A stretch of 64,000 bases of DNA from Streptomyces violaceoruber. GTDB lineage: Bacteria; Actinomycetota; Actinomycetes; Streptomycetales; Streptomycetaceae. Shown piece by piece: positions 8,309 to 16,975 of the stretch (the first letter of the stretch is position 1; every line of letters begins with the position of its first letter). The DNA lies in assembly GCF_033406955.1 (NCBI RefSeq), contig NZ_CP137734.1, positions 5,084,001 to 5,148,000 of the forward strand, in the 5' to 3' direction. The notes under the pieces were generated by a model. That model did not search any database and was not told the DNA's origin. It saw only the letters and a list, made by a program, of their open reading frames with translations. The translations under genes and the position numbers were made by a program.

Positions 8309-9522
8309 GCTTCCACAGCATGTGGGCGGAGCTGCTGCCGGTCGGCCGCAGCTCCGCCTCCGGCGGCTACCGCCGCGCCGCCTGGACCGGCGCCGACGCC
8401 GACTGCCGGACCTGGTTCCAGGAGCAGGCCGAGGCCCGCGGCCTGACCTACGAGACCGACCGCAACGGCAACCAGTGGGCCTGGCTCGGCGACCCGGCGG
8501 CCGGGAACGCCGTCGTCACCGGGTCCCACCTGGACTCCGTGCCCGACGGCGGCGCCTTCGACGGCCCCCTCGGCGTGGTCTCCGCCTTCGCCGCCCTCGA
8601 CGAACTGCGCGGGAGGGGAGCGCGGTTCACCAGGCCGCTCGGCATCGTCAACTTCGGCGACGAGGAGGGCGCCCGCTTCGGCCTCGCCTGCGTCGGCTCC
8701 CGGCTCACCTCCGGCGCGCTCACCGTCGAGCAGGCCCACCGCCTCACCGACGGCGACGGCATCACGCTTCCGCAGGCCATGGAGGCCGCCGGGTACGACC
8801 CGGGCACCCTCGGCCCCGACCCCGAACGGCTCGCCCGCATCGGCGCCTTCGTCGAACTCCACGTCGAGCAGGGCCGCGCCCTCGACCTGTCCGGCGACCG
8901 CATCGGCATCGCCTCCGCCATCTGGCCGCACGGACGCTGGCGGTTCGACTTCCGGGGCGAGGCCAACCACGCCGGCACCACCCGCCTCGCCGACCGGCAC
9001 GACCCGATGCTGCCGTACGCGGAGACCGTCCTCGCCGCCCGCCGCGAGGCCGAACTCGCCGGTGCCGTCGCCACCTTCGGCAAGATCGGCGTCGAACCCA
9101 ACGGCGTCAACGCCGTCCCCTCCCTGGTGCGCGGCTGGCTCGACTCCCGAGCCGCCGACCAGGCGAGCCTGGACACCGTGGTCACCGGCATCGAGAAGGC
9201 CGCCCGCGAGTACGCCGCAGCCCGGGGCGTGGACCTCGACGTGGTCCGCGAGTCCTTCACGCCCGTCGTCGAGTTCGACCACGCCCTGCGCGACGAACTC
9301 GGCCGCATCCTGGGCACGGGGACGGACCTGAAGGTGCCCGTCCTCGGTACCGGCGCCGGACACGACGCCGGAATCCTCTCCGACCGCATCCCGACCGCCA
9401 TGCTGTTCGTACGCAACCCCACCGGCGTCTCGCACTCCCCGGCCGAGTACGCCGCCGAGGACGACTGCGTGGCCGGGGTGAACGCACTCGCCGACGTACT
9501 GGAAGGGCTGGCCTGCACGTGA
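8305..9522 (+). CDS. M20-family amidohydrolase in the hut operon (allantoate-amidohydrolase-like)
   Basis: A 405-aa zinc amidohydrolase of the M20 peptidase/allantoate amidohydrolase family. Metal ligands are intact: GSHLDSVPDGGAFDGP (His, Asp), FGDEEGARFG (Glu), ELHVEQG (His) and GTGAGHDAG (His). The bulge domain RWRFDFRGEANHAGTTRLADRHD is typical of N-carbamoyl or allantoate hydrolases. The GTG start overlaps the hutU stop (GTGA), and its own stop overlaps the hutF start the same way, so it is bound into the hut operon. HutF releases N-formylglutamate, which needs a deformylase, and no HutG is encoded here. I infer this enzyme hydrolyses N-formyl-L-glutamate. Sequence similarity alone would suggest allantoate. 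Confidence 0.88.
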   Translation: MSFHSMWAELLPVGRSSASGGYRRAAWTGADADCRTWFQEQAEARGLTYETDRNGNQWAWLGDPAAGNAVVTGSHLDSVPDGGAFDGPLGVVSAFAALDELRGRGARFTRPLGIVNFGDEEGARFGLACVGSRLTSGALTVEQAHRLTDGDGITLPQAMEAAGYDPGTLGPDPERLARIGAFVELHVEQGRALDLSGDRIGIASAIWPHGRWRFDFRGEANHAGTTRLADRHDPMLPYAETVLAARREAELAGAVATFGKIGVEPNGVNAVPSLVRGWLDSRAADQASLDTVVTGIEKAAREYAAARGVDLDVVRESFTPVVEFDHALRDELGRILGTGTDLKVPVLGTGAGHDAGILSDRIPTAMLFVRNPTGVSHSPAEYAAEDDCVAGVNALADVLEGLACT

Positions 9523-10868
9523 CCTCCTCCGAGCAGCCCCGCACGTACTGGCTGGAGCACGCCTGGCTCGGCACCCATGTCGAGCCGGGGGTCGCTCTGG
9601 ACGTCCGGGACGGTCGCATCACCGCCGTCCACCAGGGCGTCGCCACCCCGCCGCCCGGCGCCGGGATCCTGCGCGGACTGACCCTGCCGGGGCTGGCGAA
9701 TGCGCACTCGCACGCCTTCCACCGCGCCCTGCGCGGCACCGTCCAGGTCGGCTCCGGCACCTTCTGGACCTGGCGCGAGGTGATGTACTCGGTCGCCGAC
9801 CGGCTGACCCCGGACACCTACCACGCCCTCGCCCGCGCCGTGTACGCCGAGATGGCGCTGGCCGGCATCACCGCCGTCGGCGAGTTCCACTACGTGCACC
9901 ACGCGCCCGGCGGCACCCCCTACGCCGACCCCAACGCGATGGGCGAGGCGCTGATCGAGGCCGCCGCCGAAGCCGGTGTCCGCATCACCCTCCTCGACAC
10001 CTGCTACCTGTCCTCCGGCTTCGGCGAGCCACCGAACACCCACCAGCGCCGCTTCTCCGACGGCACGGCGGATGCCTGGGCCGAACGCTGTTCAGTTCTC
10101 AAGGAACGGGATCACGCGCGGATCGGGGCCGCGATCCACTCCGTACGGGCCGTGCCCGCCGACCAGTTGGCGACCGTGGCGCAGTGGGCCGAGGAGCGGC
10201 GGGCCCCGCTGCATGTGCACCTTTCCGAGCAGACCGCCGAGAACGACGCCTGCCGCCAGGCCCACGGCCGCACCCCGACCCGCCTCCTCGCCGACCACGG
10301 TGTGCTGGGCGCCCGCACCACCGGCGTCCACAACACCCACCTCACCGACGAGGACATCGCCCTGCTCGGCGGCAGCCGCACCGGCACCTGCATGTGCCCC
10401 ACCACGGAACGGGACCTGGCCGACGGCATCGGCCCCGCGGCCGCACTCCAGCGGGCGGGCTCGCCCCTCTCCCTCGGCTCCGACAGCCACGCCGTCGTCG
10501 ACCTGCTGGAAGAAGCGCGCGCCATGGAGCTGAACGAGCGCCTGCGCACCCGCGCCCGCGGCCACTGGACCGCCGCCGCCCTGCTGCGGGCCGCCACCGC
10601 CGACGGGCACGCCGCCCTCGGCTGGGACGACACCGGCCGCATCGAGGCCGGGGCCCGCGCCGACCTCGCGACCATCGCGCTGGACTCGGTCAGGACAGCG
10701 GGACCGCTGCCCAGGCTCGGCGCCGAGACGGCCGTATTCGCCGCGACGGCAGCGGACGTACGGCACACGGTCGTGGGAGGGCGGCACGTCGTACGCGACG
10801 GGGCGCACATCCTCGTACCGGACGTGCCGCAGGCCCTCGCGCGGGCCGTCGAAGCCCTGCGCGCCTGA
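9519..10868 (+). CDS. hutF: Formimidoylglutamate deiminase
   Basis: Amidohydrolase-superfamily enzyme (449 aa) that deiminates N-formimino-L-glutamate to N-formyl-L-glutamate plus ammonia. Zinc-site motifs are present: LANAHSHAFHRALRG near residue 65, PLHVHLSEQTAEND near 230, GVHNTHLTDEDI near 270, and GSDSHAVVDLLEEARAMEL near 325. Presence of HutF means this organism uses the deiminase route, not one-step HutG formiminoglutamase. The GTG at 9519 overlaps the preceding stop. The enzyme acts third or fourth in histidine catabolism, between HutI and the deformylase step. Confidence 0.93.
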   Translation: MTSSEQPRTYWLEHAWLGTHVEPGVALDVRDGRITAVHQGVATPPPGAGILRGLTLPGLANAHSHAFHRALRGTVQVGSGTFWTWREVMYSVADRLTPDTYHALARAVYAEMALAGITAVGEFHYVHHAPGGTPYADPNAMGEALIEAAAEAGVRITLLDTCYLSSGFGEPPNTHQRRFSDGTADAWAERCSVLKERDHARIGAAIHSVRAVPADQLATVAQWAEERRAPLHVHLSEQTAENDACRQAHGRTPTRLLADHGVLGARTTGVHNTHLTDEDIALLGGSRTGTCMCPTTERDLADGIGPAAALQRAGSPLSLGSDSHAVVDLLEEARAMELNERLRTRARGHWTAAALLRAATADGHAALGWDDTGRIEAGARADLATIALDSVRTAGPLPRLGAETAVFAATAADVRHTVVGGRHVVRDGAHILVPDVPQALARAVEALRA

Positions 10869-10924
10869 CCACCGGCGCCCGCCCACGCCCCAGCCCCCGC
10901 CCCCACGAGGACACCAGGGACCCC

Positions 10925-12100
10925 ATGAGCAGCAGCACCGTCATCACCAACATCGCCGCACTCGTCACCAACGACCCCTCCCTCGGCGACCACTCCCCGC
11001 TCGGTCTGGTCCGGGACGCGGCCGTCGTCATCGAGGGCGACCGCGTCGTGTGGACCGGTGAATCAAGCAAAGCACCCGCCACTGACAACCGGGTCGACGC
11101 CGACGGCCGGGCGGTCCTCCCCGGCTTCGTGGACTCCCACTCCCACCTCCTCTTCGCGGGCGACCGCACCGAGGAGTTCAACGCCCGCATGTCCGGCCGC
11201 CCCTACAGCGCGGGCGGCATCCGCACCACCGTCGCCGCCACCCGCGCCGCGAGCGACGCGGAACTGGAGGCCGGTCTCACCCGCTACCTCGCCGAGGCCC
11301 TGCGCCAGGGCACGACCACCTTCGAGACCAAGTCCGGCTACGGCCTGACCACCGCCGACGAGTCCCGGGCCCTGCGGGTCGCCGCCCGCCACACCGACGA
11401 GGTCACCTTCCTCGGCGCCCACATCGTCGCCCCCGAACTCGCCGACGACCCCGCCGCCTACGTGGACCTGGTCACCGGGGAGATGCTCGACGCCTGCGCG
11501 CCGCACGCCCGCTGGATCGACGTGTTCTGCGAGAAGGGCGCCTTCGACGGCGACCAGGCCCGCGCCATCCTCACCGCGGGCAAGGCCCGGGGCCTGCACC
11601 CCCGCATCCACGCCAACCAGCTCTCCTACGGCCCCGGCGTCCGGCTCGCCGTCGAACTCGACGCCGCCAGCGCCGACCACTGCACCCACCTCACCGACGC
11701 CGACGTGGACGCCCTCGCGAACAGCCGTACGGTCGCGACCCTGCTGCCCGGCGCCGAGTTCTCCACCCGCGCCCAGTGGCCGGACGCCCGGCGCCTGATC
11801 GACGCCGGTGCCACGGTGGCCCTCTCCACCGACTGCAACCCCGGCTCCTCCTTCACGTCCTCCGTCCCCTTCTGCATCGCGCTCGCGGTACGGGACATGG
11901 GGATGACGCCGGACGAGGCGGTCTGGTCGGCCACCGCGGGCGGCGCCGCGGCCCTGCGCCGCGAGGACGTCGGCCGCCTCGTCCCGGGCGCGTACGCCGA
12001 CCTGACGCTGCTCGACGCCCCGAGCCACGTCCACCTGGCCTACCGGCCGGGGGTGCCGCTGGTCGCGGGTGTGTGGCGGCGGGGCGTGCGTAAGGTGTGA
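10925..12100 (+). CDS. hutI: Imidazolonepropionase
   Basis: Opens the imidazolone ring of 4-imidazolone-5-propionate to give N-formimino-L-glutamate; cytosolic metal-dependent amidohydrolase, 391 aa. Motifs: PGFVDSHSHLLFAGDRTEEF (metal His pair), SGYGLTTADESRALRVA, ARGLHPRIHANQLSYGPGVRLA, SADHCTHLTDADV, and STDCNPGSSFTSSVPF (Asp ligand). The ATG at 10925 follows AGGGA by 5 nt and is 56 nt after the hutF stop, so it is likely still in the same transcript. Gene order (U, deformylase candidate, F, I) does not follow reaction order. Confidence 0.95.
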   Translation: MSSSTVITNIAALVTNDPSLGDHSPLGLVRDAAVVIEGDRVVWTGESSKAPATDNRVDADGRAVLPGFVDSHSHLLFAGDRTEEFNARMSGRPYSAGGIRTTVAATRAASDAELEAGLTRYLAEALRQGTTTFETKSGYGLTTADESRALRVAARHTDEVTFLGAHIVAPELADDPAAYVDLVTGEMLDACAPHARWIDVFCEKGAFDGDQARAILTAGKARGLHPRIHANQLSYGPGVRLAVELDAASADHCTHLTDADVDALANSRTVATLLPGAEFSTRAQWPDARRLIDAGATVALSTDCNPGSSFTSSVPFCIALAVRDMGMTPDEAVWSATAGGAAALRREDVGRLVPGAYADLTLLDAPSHVHLAYRPGVPLVAGVWRRGVRKV

Positions 12101-12128
12101 GCGGCATGTGAGTCGGGGGCGGAGGGGC

Positions 12129-12452
12129 ATGGCCAAGTACTGGTGGACGCCGTTCCTGTTGAACGTGCTGCTCGGGATTCCGGGCGTCGTGCCGTTCTGG
12201 CTCGTGTGGTACCTGATGGTCAACTGGCCGCTGGCGGAGCTGGGCTGGACCGTACGGGAGCCGACGGAGAACGACGGCATGGCGCTCTGGCTCGTGATCG
12301 TCGTCCCCGTGGTGGCGGTCTTCACGATGATCTGGTGGCTGGTCAACGCGCCGTTGCGGCGCCGGACGTCCCTCACCCCGCACACTTTCTGGCTCCTGTG
12401 CGGGCTGGCCCCGCTGCTGCCGACGGCGGCGCTGATCGCCAACTCCCCGTGA
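12129..12452 (+). CDS. Small three-helix membrane protein
   Basis: 107 aa, unknown function. Hydrophobic segments at about residues 8-33 (FLLNVLLGIPGVVPFWLVWYLMV), 54-78 (ALWLVIVVPVVAVFTMIWWLV) and 90-105 (FWLLCGLAPLLPTAALIA). GGAGGGG immediately precedes the ATG at 12129. It starts 28 nt after hutI and could be co-transcribed with hut, though nothing ties it to histidine. It ends in front of a strong bidirectional terminator. Confidence 0.75.
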   Translation: MAKYWWTPFLLNVLLGIPGVVPFWLVWYLMVNWPLAELGWTVREPTENDGMALWLVIVVPVVAVFTMIWWLVNAPLRRRTSLTPHTFWLLCGLAPLLPTAALIANSP

Positions 12453-12466
12453 CGAGCGACGGCAGC

Positions 12467-12506
12467 CTGAAGGGGGGCGGCCCGGCCTCGGGTCGCCCCC
12501 CTTCAG
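12467..12506. terminator. Bidirectional hairpin terminator between hut/membrane gene and sigI
   Basis: 13-bp perfect stem: CTGAAGGGGGGCG (12467-12479) pairs with 12494-12506, with a GC-rich loop that can itself pair. It lies between convergent genes ending at 12452 and 12529. Confidence 0.85.
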
Positions 12507-12528
12507 GGCAAGCGTCACGCGGTGGGGA

Positions 12529-13443
12529 TCACTCCTCGACCGTGAGCCCCTTGCGCAGCCGTACGAGGGTCCGCGACAGCAGACGCGAGACGTGCATCTG
12601 GGAGATGCCCAGCTCCTCGCCGATCTCCGACTGGGTCATGCCGGCGACGAAACGCAGGGAGAGGATCTTCCGGTCCCGGGAGGGCAGCTCGGCGATCAGC
12701 GGCTTCAGCGACTCGACGTACTCGATGCCCTCGAGCCCGTGGTCCTCGTAGCCGATGCGGTCGGCGAGCGCGCCCTCCGCGTCGTCCTCCTCCGGCTGGG
12801 CGTCCAGCGAGGAGGCGGTGTAGGCGTTGGACGCCGCCATGCCCTCGACGACCTCGTCCTTGGACAGGCCGAGGTGTTCGGCCAGCTCGGAGACGGTGGG
12901 GGCGCGGTCGAGGCGCTGGGCCAGCTCGTCGCCGGCCTTCGCGAGGTCGAGCCGCAGCTCCTGGAGGCGGCGCGGAACGCGCACGGACCACGAGGTGTCG
13001 CGGAAGAAGCGCTTGATCTCGCCGATGATGGTCGGCATCGCGAACGTGGGGAACTCCACACCGCGCGACAGCTCGAAGCGGTCGATCGCCTTGATCAGGC
13101 CGATGGTGCCGACCTGGATGATGTCCTCCATCGGCTCGCTGCGCGAGCGGAAGCGGGAGGCGGCGAACTTGACCAGCGCGAGGTTCAGCTCGACGAGCGT
13201 GTTGCGTACGTACGCGTGCTCGTGGGTGCCTTCCTCCAGCGACTCCAGCCGCTCGAAGAGGGTCTTGGACAGGGCCCTGGCGTCCGCCGGAGCGACCTCG
13301 TCGTACGCGGGGATGTCCGGAAGCCCGGCGAGTGCGTCGTCGTGGTCGACGACGGCGTCGTGGTGCTCGATGGGATCCAGATGTTCCGGAGGGAGTGTCG
13401 ACGTCGCTTGGTGGGTACGCGATCCGTCGAGCCGGGGTGACAT
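12529..13443 (-). CDS. sigI: SigB/SigF-type alternative sigma factor (SigI)
   Basis: RNA polymerase sigma factor of the stress/sporulation SigB-SigF-SigG group, 304 aa. Region 2 is EHAYVRNTLVELNLALVKFAASRF through MEDIIQVGTIGLIKAIDRFE and VEFPTFAMPTIIGEIKRFFRD; region 3 is VRVPRRLQELRLDLAKAGDEL; region 4 ends in the helix-turn-helix MTQSEIGEELGISQMHVSRLLSRTLVRLR. The ATG at 13443 has GGAGG 5 nt upstream; in-frame ATGs at 13455 and 13467 lack this. Neighbouring ArsI and PrsI genes match the partner-switching set described for SigI in S. coelicolor, in which PrsI holds SigI inactive until unphosphorylated ArsI displaces it. Symbol assigned from this context. Confidence 0.9.
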   Translation of the reverse strand: MSPRLDGSRTHQATSTLPPEHLDPIEHHDAVVDHDDALAGLPDIPAYDEVAPADARALSKTLFERLESLEEGTHEHAYVRNTLVELNLALVKFAASRFRSRSEPMEDIIQVGTIGLIKAIDRFELSRGVEFPTFAMPTIIGEIKRFFRDTSWSVRVPRRLQELRLDLAKAGDELAQRLDRAPTVSELAEHLGLSKDEVVEGMAASNAYTASSLDAQPEEDDAEGALADRIGYEDHGLEGIEYVESLKPLIAELPSRDRKILSLRFVAGMTQSEIGEELGISQMHVSRLLSRTLVRLRKGLTVEE

Positions 13444-13695
13444 GATGTCCTCCATCGTTCTCGGCATACGGCTGCCGAAGCCAAATACGTGCACTGCGGT
13501 GTGCGGCGCCTCCAAAGCCGGCCGTGTCGGTTTACGTGTCTTACTAGCCCTACCGGGTTTACCGAGCTGACCGCAAGTGTGTTCTGTGCGGGTATGTCCG
13601 TTTGTGTGCGGTTGTTCGGGTGTCGGAGTGCGGTGGGAAGGCGTAGTGTTCGAGTGCGTCAGCAAGCAGTCACGACCTCGGGAGAGAGAAACGGC

Positions 13696-14073
13696 ATGGA
13701 CCGCGGGACGGTCGGCAGTGCCCAGTCGGGCCGGCTTCTGGTCGAGGTACGGGAAGAGGGGCCCAGCGCCGTCGTGACCCCGGCGGGTGAGCTGGATCAC
13801 CACACCGCCGATCTGTTGCGCGAGCCGCTGGAGGACTGTCTCGACAAGGGATTCAACCGGCTCGTCGTGGACTGCTCACGGCTGGAGTTCTGCGACTCCA
13901 CGGGGCTCAACGTCCTGCTCGGCGCTCGGTTGAAAGCGGAAGCCGCGGGGGGCGGAGTGCATTTGGTGGCCATGCAGCCGGTAGTGGCGCGCGTGTTCGA
14001 GATCACGGGGGCCGAAGCGGTCTTCACCCTTCATGACACGCTTGCGGCCGCCCTGGCCGACGCGTCCGACTGA
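13696..14073 (+). CDS. arsI: STAS-domain anti-anti-sigma factor (ArsI)
   Basis: A 125-aa SpoIIAA-like STAS protein that binds the anti-sigma kinase and frees the sigma factor when unphosphorylated. The segment LVEVREEGPSAVVTPAGELDHHTADLLREPL begins the STAS fold and the phosphoacceptor motif is FCDSTGLNVLLGARL, with the conserved serine after Asp. GGAGAGA precedes the ATG at 13696. It is divergent from sigI and followed by prsI. The intervening 252 bp before sigI must contain both promoters, though I could not identify confident sigma boxes there. Confidence 0.9.
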   Translation: MDRGTVGSAQSGRLLVEVREEGPSAVVTPAGELDHHTADLLREPLEDCLDKGFNRLVVDCSRLEFCDSTGLNVLLGARLKAEAAGGGVHLVAMQPVVARVFEITGAEAVFTLHDTLAAALADASD

Positions 14074-14269
14074 GCCGTCCTTGTCCGGCCGACGGAGGGG
14101 TGCGTGTGCTTCCCGGAGCGGGTGTTTTCGCCCCGCGCCGGGTTTCGTGCGCAATACAGGGGTGTTCGTGCGATCCGGTCGGGCAGGAGACACCCTGAAC
14201 CGGCTGTGTACGACATGGCTGTCTACGACTTTGAAACGTGAACTGGTGGATCGGTGAGGTGAAGCGCTG

Positions 14270-14782
14270 ATGAGCACCACCCGGCCCTACCCGCCGGGCG
14301 ACCGCGGTCCGGAGCCCGGCGGCGCTTCCGGGACGGCGTCCGCGCCCGCCTCCGCGTCCGGGGAGGGCGGCGGACGGCAGGCCCGCAGGCTGAGCTTCGA
14401 GGACGCGAGCGGGGTCGTCCCGCTGGCCCGTGACTTCACCCGCGAGGCGCTGTACGCCTGGGGCTGGCTGCCCTCCGCCACCGCGGACCAGCGCGCCGCC
14501 GCGGAGGACGTCCTGCTCGTGGTCTCCGAGCTGGTCACCAACGCGTGTCTGCACGCGGAGGGCCCGGACGAGCTGTCGATCACCTGTGAGAAGAAGGTGA
14601 TCCGGCTGGAGGTCTCCGACCGCGGTACGGGTCAGCCGGCGCCGCGGACCCCGCACCGCGCGGGGCGCCCCGGCGGACACGGCATGTTCATCGTGCAGCG
14701 GCTCTGCCTGGACTGGGGCGTCGTACGGACGCCGGGGGTCGCGGGCAAGCGGGTGTGGGCGGAGCTGGGCGCCCCGGCGTAG
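14270..14782 (+). CDS. prsI: Anti-sigma factor / serine kinase, GHKL fold (PrsI)
   Basis: A 170-aa HATPase_c-type anti-sigma protein expected to bind the sigma factor and phosphorylate the STAS partner. After a 40-residue Gly/Pro/Ala-rich N-terminus, the N box is ADQRAAAEDVLLVVSELVTNACLHAEGPDEL (Glu and Asn of the ATP site) and the G boxes are LEVSDRGTGQPAP and GRPGGHGMFIVQRLC. These residues mark it as nucleotide-binding and probably kinase-active. It lies 196 nt after arsI, long enough for its own promoter. A GAGGTGAAGCG sequence precedes the ATG. Confidence 0.88.
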   Translation: MSTTRPYPPGDRGPEPGGASGTASAPASASGEGGGRQARRLSFEDASGVVPLARDFTREALYAWGWLPSATADQRAAAEDVLLVVSELVTNACLHAEGPDELSITCEKKVIRLEVSDRGTGQPAPRTPHRAGRPGGHGMFIVQRLCLDWGVVRTPGVAGKRVWAELGAPA

Positions 14783-14911
14783 GCCTGCGGCGCTCGGGCG
14801 GGCACCCGCCCGTCCGCCCACCCGTCTCGGTCGGCCAGCAGGCCGCCGTCCCGGGGGCCGCGCCCCGGCCCGCAGAGCGGACCGCGCGCCCGCTCTCCGG
14901 GGACACGGCCG

Positions 14912-15349
14912 TCAGACCAGACAGAATTCGTTGCCTTCCGGGTCCGCCATCACCACGTGATCCGGCCTGCCCCGCAACCCCTCCTCGCGGACCACGGTCG
15001 CGCCCGCGGCGGTCAGCCGCTCCACCGCCTCGACCACCCGCGGCCAACGCACCTCCCAGGGCGTCTCACGGCCGCCGCCGACCCGCACGTCGAGGTGCAG
15101 CCGGTTCTTCACCGCCTTCGGCTCCGGCACCTTCAAGAAGGACAGGTCGGGGCCCGCACCGTCCGGGTCCGACAGGTACGCCCCGTCGTCCCACTCGTCC
15201 TCCGGAACCTCGTGGTGGGCGAACCACTCCGCCCAGCTCCCGAACCCCGGGGGCGCGGGCTTCTCCGCACAGCCCAGCGCCAGGGCCCAGAACGCCGCCA
15301 GGCTCGCCGGGTTCGCGCAGTCGATCGTCAAGCTCCACCTGGTCGCCAT
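14912..15349 (-). CDS. VOC-superfamily (glyoxalase-like) protein
   Basis: 145 aa with paired beta-alpha-beta-beta-beta units. Unit 1 begins MATRWSLTIDCANPASLAAFWALALG and includes PDLSFLKVPEPKAVKNRLHLDVRV. Unit 2 ends TVVREEGLRGRPDHVVMADPEGNEFCLV, the PEGNEFC closing motif of this subfamily. The ATG at 15349 has GGAAGGAC upstream. Such proteins often bind metals or drugs, but the substrate cannot be read from sequence. It is the first of three VOC proteins in the window (the others start at 24783 and 25172). It is preceded by the terminator of the POT gene, so it has its own promoter. Confidence 0.85.
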   Translation of the reverse strand: MATRWSLTIDCANPASLAAFWALALGCAEKPAPPGFGSWAEWFAHHEVPEDEWDDGAYLSDPDGAGPDLSFLKVPEPKAVKNRLHLDVRVGGGRETPWEVRWPRVVEAVERLTAAGATVVREEGLRGRPDHVVMADPEGNEFCLV

Positions 15350-15414
15350 GAGTCCTTCCCCGGTCGGAGGAACGGACTGTACCCCGCACCGCCGACGACC
15401 CCGCCCCAACGCCC

Positions 15415-15451
15415 GGAGGGTCACCCCGTCCACCGGACGAGGTGACCCTCC
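15415..15451 (-). terminator. Terminator downstream of the POT transporter gene
   Basis: 11-bp perfect stem GGAGGGTCACC (15415-15425) with GGTGACCCTCC (15441-15451), 27 bp past the stop of the transporter gene. Confidence 0.75.
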
Positions 15452-15478
15452 GAGAAGAGGCGGGCGTGCCCGCGGGGC

Positions 15479-16975
15479 TCAGCGCACGTCGCCCATGAGT
15501 TCCTTGACGCGCTTGCGGTACATCCAGATCGCGACGCCCGCGACCACCGCGAGGGTGGCCTCCGCGGCGACGATGCCCGTCTTGTTGAGGTCGACGCCGG
15601 CGATGGAGAGCAGGCCGGTCGTGGCGTCACCGGCGGTGACGGCCAGGAACCAGACGCCCATCATCTGCGAGGCGTACTTCACCGGCGCCATCTTCGTCGT
15701 CACCGACAGGCCGACCGGGGAGAGCATCAGCTCGCCGCAGGTCTGGACGAAGTAGATCGCCACCAGCCACATGGCCGCGGCCTTGTGGCCGCCCTCGGCA
15801 ATGCCCAGCGGGGCCAGGAAGAGGAAGAAGGACGCGCCGACCAGGACCAGACCGCCGCAGAACTTCACGACCGTGCTGGGCTCCTTGCCCCGGCGGTTGA
15901 GCGCCAGCCACACCGTGGCGAAGACCGGGGCCAGGGCCATGATGATGACCGGGTTGACCGACTGGTACCAGGAGACCGGGAAGCTCCAGCCGAAGACGCT
16001 GTTGTCGGCCGAGGAGTCGGCGAACAGCGACAGGGTCGAGCCGCCCTGGTCGTAGATCATCCAGAACACGGCGGCGGCGACGAAGAACCAGATGTACGCC
16101 GACATCTTGGACTGCTCGGCGCGGTCCAGGGACTTGTCGCGCTTGATGTTGGTCAGCACCAGCACCGGGATGATCACGCCGAGCAGGGTCAGCGGGACCA
16201 GGATCCAGTTCAGGGTGTAGTGGCCGGAGAAGCCGACGATCGCGTAGAAGACGACGGCCAGCGCGGCCCAGAAGGCGGCCTTGCGCAGCGTCGAGGTCTT
16301 CTCCTCGACGGACAGCGGCTTCGGCACCGCGCTGGAGTGCGGGGCCAGGTGGCGGCTGCCGATCAGGAACTGGAGGACGCCCAGGCCCATGCCGACCGCG
16401 GCGAGCGCGAAGCCCAGGTGCCAGTTGACGTTCTCGCCGATGGTGCCGATGGTCAGCGGCGCGGCGAAGGCACCGAGGTTGATGCCCATGTAGAAGACGG
16501 TGAAGCCACCGTCGCGGCGCGGGTCGTCGGGGCCGTCGTAGAGCTGGCCGACCATCGTGGAGATGTTGGCCTTCAGCAGACCGGAGCCGATGGCGACCAG
16601 GCCGAGGCCCGCGTAGAAGGTGCCGGAGGACGGCAGCGCCAGCGTCAGGTGGCCCAGCATGATCACGCCGCCGGCGATGGCGACGGTCTTGCGGGGACCC
16701 CAGACGCGGTCGCCGAACCAGCCGCCCGGCATCGTGAGCAGGTACACCAGCGAGAGGTACACCGAGTAGATCGCGGTCGCGGTGCCGGCGCCGAGGCCGA
16801 GGCCACCCGGGGCGACGAGGTACAGCGGGAGCAGAGCCCTCATGCCGTAGTAGGAGAACCTCTCCCACATCTCGGTCATGAAGAGTGTGGCCAGTCCGCG
16901 GGGGTGGCCGAAGAAGGTCTTCTCGGTGCCGGGGGTGCCCGGGGTGACCGAGTCCTTCGTCAGGCTGGACGCCAT
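15479..16975 (-). CDS. POT/PTR-family di/tripeptide:H+ symporter
   Basis: A 498-aa integral membrane transporter of the major facilitator superfamily that imports di- and tripeptides with protons. The family signature EMWERFSYYGMRALLPLYL (ExxERFxYYG) lies near residues 35-53; a second signature region is GINLGAFAAPLTIGTIGE. About 14 hydrophobic helices are spread over the length, for example YLLTMPGGWFGDRVWG and QTCGELMLSPVGLSVTTK. AAGGAT lies 6 nt before the ATG at 16975. Peptide uptake fits the presence of two dipeptidase homologues at 22-24 kb, although these are not in the same operon. Confidence 0.94.
   Translation of the reverse strand: MASSLTKDSVTPGTPGTEKTFFGHPRGLATLFMTEMWERFSYYGMRALLPLYLVAPGGLGLGAGTATAIYSVYLSLVYLLTMPGGWFGDRVWGPRKTVAIAGGVIMLGHLTLALPSSGTFYAGLGLVAIGSGLLKANISTMVGQLYDGPDDPRRDGGFTVFYMGINLGAFAAPLTIGTIGENVNWHLGFALAAVGMGLGVLQFLIGSRHLAPHSSAVPKPLSVEEKTSTLRKAAFWAALAVVFYAIVGFSGHYTLNWILVPLTLLGVIIPVLVLTNIKRDKSLDRAEQSKMSAYIWFFVAAAVFWMIYDQGGSTLSLFADSSADNSVFGWSFPVSWYQSVNPVIIMALAPVFATVWLALNRRGKEPSTVVKFCGGLVLVGASFFLFLAPLGIAEGGHKAAAMWLVAIYFVQTCGELMLSPVGLSVTTKMAPVKYASQMMGVWFLAVTAGDATTGLLSIAGVDLNKTGIVAAEATLAVVAGVAIWMYRKRVKELMGDVR

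Noticed and set aside
13550..13615. GTTTAC and GGGTAT as a stress-sigma promoter for arsI
   Set aside because: The two boxes are about 26 nt apart, too far for a SigB-type promoter.
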